Below are positions 61,551 through 64,000 of a stretch of DNA of 64,000 bases, piece by piece. The stretch is from the NCBI RefSeq assembly GCF_002161805.1, contig NZ_NFIP01000001.1:372001-436000 (forward strand), written 5' to 3'. The first letter of the stretch is position 1, and each line of letters starts with the position of its first letter. The notes under the pieces are model-generated. The model was not told the DNA's origin. It was given only the letters and a program-made list of their open reading frames with translations, and searched no databases. The position numbers and the translations under genes were made by a program. The stretch is from Collinsella sp. An307. GTDB lineage: Bacteria > Actinomycetota > Coriobacteriia > Coriobacteriales > Coriobacteriaceae.

Positions 61551-61625
61551 TAGGGGCCGAAAGGTCGGTCCTACACCGCCGGGGGGAGTCCCGGCATGAG
61601 AGGTCCCGGCAGAAGGGCTGCCGGG
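61551..61625 (+). promoter_or_regulatory. Structured pnp leader
   Basis: Three consecutive hairpins precede pnp: 61551-61573 (TAGGGGCCGA with TCGGTCCTA), 61578-61595 (GCCGGG with CCCGGC) and 61605-61625 (CCCGGCAG with CTGCCGGG). An Actino-pnp RNA motif is known upstream of PNPase genes in Actinobacteria; the position fits, but I cannot confirm that this is the same structure. Confidence 0.5.
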
Positions 61626-61641
61626 GGATGAAAGAGGAAAA

Positions 61642-63903
61642 ATGGCACTTGTATCCAAAACCTTCGAACTGTACGGCAAGACCTACACCCTCGAGAGCGG
61701 CGAGCTTGCCAAGCAGGCCACCGGCGCCGTCCTCGTCAAGCAGGGCGACACCACGGCGCTCGTGACCGTGGTGGTCTCCAAGGAGCGTAAGAACTACGAC
61801 TTCTTCCCGCTCACGGTTGACTTCAACGAGAAGCTCTACGCCGCGGGCCGCATCCCGGGTGGCTACCTCAAGCGTGAGGGGCGTCCCACCGAGAAGGCGA
61901 CGCTCACCGCGCGCATGATCGACCGCCCCATCCGTCCGAGCTTTCCCGACGGCTTCCGCAACGAGGTCCAGATCGTCGCGACCTCGCTTGTCGCCGATCA
62001 GAAGAACCCCATCGACGTGATCTGCACCATGGCCGCGTCGCTTGGCCTCACGCTTGGCGGCGTGCCGTTCGAGGGCCCGCTCGCCTGCGTGCGCATCGGC
62101 CGCAATACCGAGACCGGTGAGTTCATCGTGAACCCCACCTACGAGGAGCGCGAGGCGTCCGACCTCGACCTTGAGCTCGCTGGCACCGCCGACTTCATCT
62201 CCATGGTGGAGGCCGGCGCCGACGAGGTCACCGAGGACGACATGCTCGCCGCCATGCAGTTCGGCCAGGAGGCCATCGGTGCCTTCTGCCAGGCGCAGCG
62301 CGAGTTCGTCGAGGAGTGGGAGCGCGTCAACGGTCCCATCGTCGCCAAGGAGTACATCCTCGACCAGCCCGTCCCCGAGGTCGAGGAGCGCGTCTTCGCC
62401 CATTACGACGAGATGGCCGCCGCGCTCGCGGATGCCGACAAGCTCTCTCGCATCGCCAAGGTCGAGGCCCTGAAGGAGCGCATCCGCGCTGAGTTCTCCG
62501 AGGAGGAGCAGCTCGCGTGGGAGCGTGAGATCCCCGTCAACCTCAAGAAGCTCGAGAAGAAGGCCATGCGCACCATGGTCGTCGAGACGGGCGAGCGCGT
62601 TGACGGCCGCCGCGCCGACGAGATCCGTCCCATCATGGTGAAGGGCAGCTACCTGCCGCTCGTCCACGGTTCCGGCCTCTTCCAGCGCGGTCAGACCCAG
62701 GTGCTTTCCGTGCTCTCGCTTGGTATGCTGAACGAGGGACAGCGCCTCGACACCATCGAGCCCGTCGACGGCAAGCGCTACATGCACCAGTACAACTTCC
62801 CGCCGTTCTGCACCGGCGAGACCGGCCGTATCGGCAGCCCCAAGCGCCGCGAGATCGGCCACGGCAACCTGGCCGAGCGCGCCCTTCTGCCCGTCCTTCC
62901 CGACGAGAAGGAGTTCCCCTACGCCATCCGCGTCGTCTCCGAGGTCATGGAGTCCAACGGCTCCTCGTCCATGGCGTCGACCTGTGCGAGCTGCCTTGCC
63001 CTCATGGATGGCGGCGTGCCCATCACGCGGCCCGTCTCCGGCATCGCCATGGGTCTCATTCAGGAGGAGGGCAAGACCGTCGTCCTCTCCGACATCCAGG
63101 GCATCGAGGACTTCCTCGGTGATATGGACTTCAAGGTGACCGGTACCGAGCGCGGCATCACGGCGCTTCAGATGGACAACAAGGCCACCGGCCTCACCTT
63201 CGAGATCCTCAAGGCCGCCCTTCAGCAGGCCAAGGAGGGTCGCGCCTTCATCCTCGGCAAGATGCTCGAGGTCGTACCCGGTCCGCGCGAGTCCACGCGC
63301 GAGACCGCGCCGCGCATCACCTCCATCACCGTTCCGACCGACAAGATTCGTGAGGTCATCGGCAAGGGTGGCGAGACCATCCGCGGTATCCAGGATGAGA
63401 CCGGTGCCTCCGTGGACATCCAGGAGGACGGCACCGTCTATGTTGGCGGTGTGGGTACCTCGGTCGAGGAGGCCATCGAGCGCATCAAGCTCATCGTGCA
63501 CGAGCCCGAGGTGGGTGAGGAGTTCTGCGGCCGCGTCGTTTCGATCCAGCCGTTTGGTGCCTTCGTCTCGCTTACGCCCTCCAAGGACGGTCTCTTGCAC
63601 ATCAGCCGCGTCGCCCAGGGCCGCGTTGAGAAGGTCGAGGATGTCCTCAACATCGGCGATGAGGTGAAGGTCAAGGTTATCGAGGTTGACGAGCGCGGCA
63701 AGATTTCGCTCGACCGTCTCGATAAGCCCGAGGCTCCCGCCGGTTCCGGCAACGGTGCCTCTCACGACGACGGCCGTGGTTTCGGTGGCCGTCCGCGTCG
63801 TGATTCCAAGGACCGCGAGCGCCGCGGTCACGGCGACCGTCCTCGCCGTCCCGGTGACAACGGCGGCAACGGTCGCGTTCCCCGCCGCCACCACGAGGCA
63901 TAA
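61642..63903 (+). CDS. pnp: Polynucleotide phosphorylase
   Basis: This 753-residue exoribonuclease has two RNase PH domains (first about 10-220, second about 310-530), a KH domain (IREVIGKGGETIRGIQDETGASVDI) and an S1 domain (FCGRVVSIQPFGAFVSLTPSKDGLLHISRVAQGRV). A basic C-terminal tail rich in Gly, Arg, Asp and His follows. It degrades RNA 3' to 5' using phosphate and is a core member of RNA decay complexes. AGAGGAAAA precedes the ATG at 61642. Confidence 0.96.
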   Translation: MALVSKTFELYGKTYTLESGELAKQATGAVLVKQGDTTALVTVVVSKERKNYDFFPLTVDFNEKLYAAGRIPGGYLKREGRPTEKATLTARMIDRPIRPSFPDGFRNEVQIVATSLVADQKNPIDVICTMAASLGLTLGGVPFEGPLACVRIGRNTETGEFIVNPTYEEREASDLDLELAGTADFISMVEAGADEVTEDDMLAAMQFGQEAIGAFCQAQREFVEEWERVNGPIVAKEYILDQPVPEVEERVFAHYDEMAAALADADKLSRIAKVEALKERIRAEFSEEEQLAWEREIPVNLKKLEKKAMRTMVVETGERVDGRRADEIRPIMVKGSYLPLVHGSGLFQRGQTQVLSVLSLGMLNEGQRLDTIEPVDGKRYMHQYNFPPFCTGETGRIGSPKRREIGHGNLAERALLPVLPDEKEFPYAIRVVSEVMESNGSSSMASTCASCLALMDGGVPITRPVSGIAMGLIQEEGKTVVLSDIQGIEDFLGDMDFKVTGTERGITALQMDNKATGLTFEILKAALQQAKEGRAFILGKMLEVVPGPRESTRETAPRITSITVPTDKIREVIGKGGETIRGIQDETGASVDIQEDGTVYVGGVGTSVEEAIERIKLIVHEPEVGEEFCGRVVSIQPFGAFVSLTPSKDGLLHISRVAQGRVEKVEDVLNIGDEVKVKVIEVDERGKISLDRLDKPEAPAGSGNGASHDDGRGFGGRPRRDSKDRERRGHGDRPRRPGDNGGNGRVPRRHHEA

Positions 63904-63931
63904 CAACACCTCGTTACCTGTAGGTAGTTAG

Positions 63932-63972
63932 AACGGAGGGTCGGTTCCCATCGAGCCGACCCTCCGTTTATT
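63932..63972 (+). terminator. Rho-independent terminator after pnp
   Basis: AACGGAGGGTCGG (63932-63944) and CCGACCCTCCGTT (63956-63968) form a perfect 13-bp stem with an 11-nt loop, followed by TTTATT. Confidence 0.8.
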
Positions 63973-64000
63973 AAAAGTCACTGCGAGTTTGTCACATGCA

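Noticed and set aside
1..64000. CRISPR arrays, tRNA or rRNA genes, insertion sequences
   Set aside because: No regularly spaced direct repeats, tRNA cloverleaf, rRNA sequence or transposase was seen on either strand.

Overview
The window looks like chromosomal DNA of a high-GC, host-associated actinobacterium of the class Coriobacteriia (Collinsella / Enorma / Olsenella-like). This is inferred from GC- and Arg/Ala-rich coding, strong GGAGG-type ribosome binding sites, an LPXTG surface protein, an obligate-fermenter gene complement, and gene orders such as dnaG-rpoD and tlyA-nadK-recN. The genus is my inference; no similarity search was possible. I see no rRNA, tRNA, CRISPR array or insertion sequence.

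1-13 kb is an accessory region. It holds a HipB/HipA module, six small XRE-type helix-turn-helix regulators (several fused to membrane segments or other domains), a DUF188 protein, a DUF2200 protein, an isochorismatase-like hydrolase, a P-loop kinase, an MmcQ/YjbR protein, a lipoprotein, a beta-carbonic anhydrase and an AI-2E family membrane protein. Its most striking locus is 7.5-8.7 kb: a LexA-type SOS box and an extended -10 element, then a leader of about 200 nt with several possible hairpins, then a RhuM-Fic/Doc fusion protein.

13-26 kb mixes housekeeping and surface functions: thrS (without the usual TGS domain), a GH1 6-phospho-beta-glucosidase, a PLP-fold protein that has lost its Schiff-base lysine, mntP, a ModE-like regulator divergent from guaB, an LPXTG protein and a YARHG protein. 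Between mntP and the ModE-like gene lies a lower-GC island of about 2 kb. It carries one orphan gene with a nuclease-like C-terminus and is bracketed by two 110-bp elements with the same inverted-repeat ends.

26-43.9 kb is core information processing: leuS; a translation/transcription cluster rimP-nusA-infB-rbfA-nrnA-truB-ribF-dnaG with many ATGA-type overlaps; then rpoD, an orphan prepilin-peptidase-like gene, a dGTPase-like HD protein and rarA. NusA ends in a Cys/His zinc-finger-like tail, and ylxR, usually found between nusA and infB, is absent.

43.9-64 kb starts with a DUF948-like protein, an RsbW-like anti-sigma factor, a SigB/F-like sigma factor and a second AI-2E family protein. It continues with alaS and a long tightly packed run ruvX-mltG-yqeG-aroK-aroB-pepP-(zinc ribbon/YARHG)-efp-asp23-nusB-xseB-tlyA-nadK-recN, then rpsO and pnp with structured leaders. 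The aroB product has lost all the metal ligands of dehydroquinate synthase and is probably not an active enzyme.
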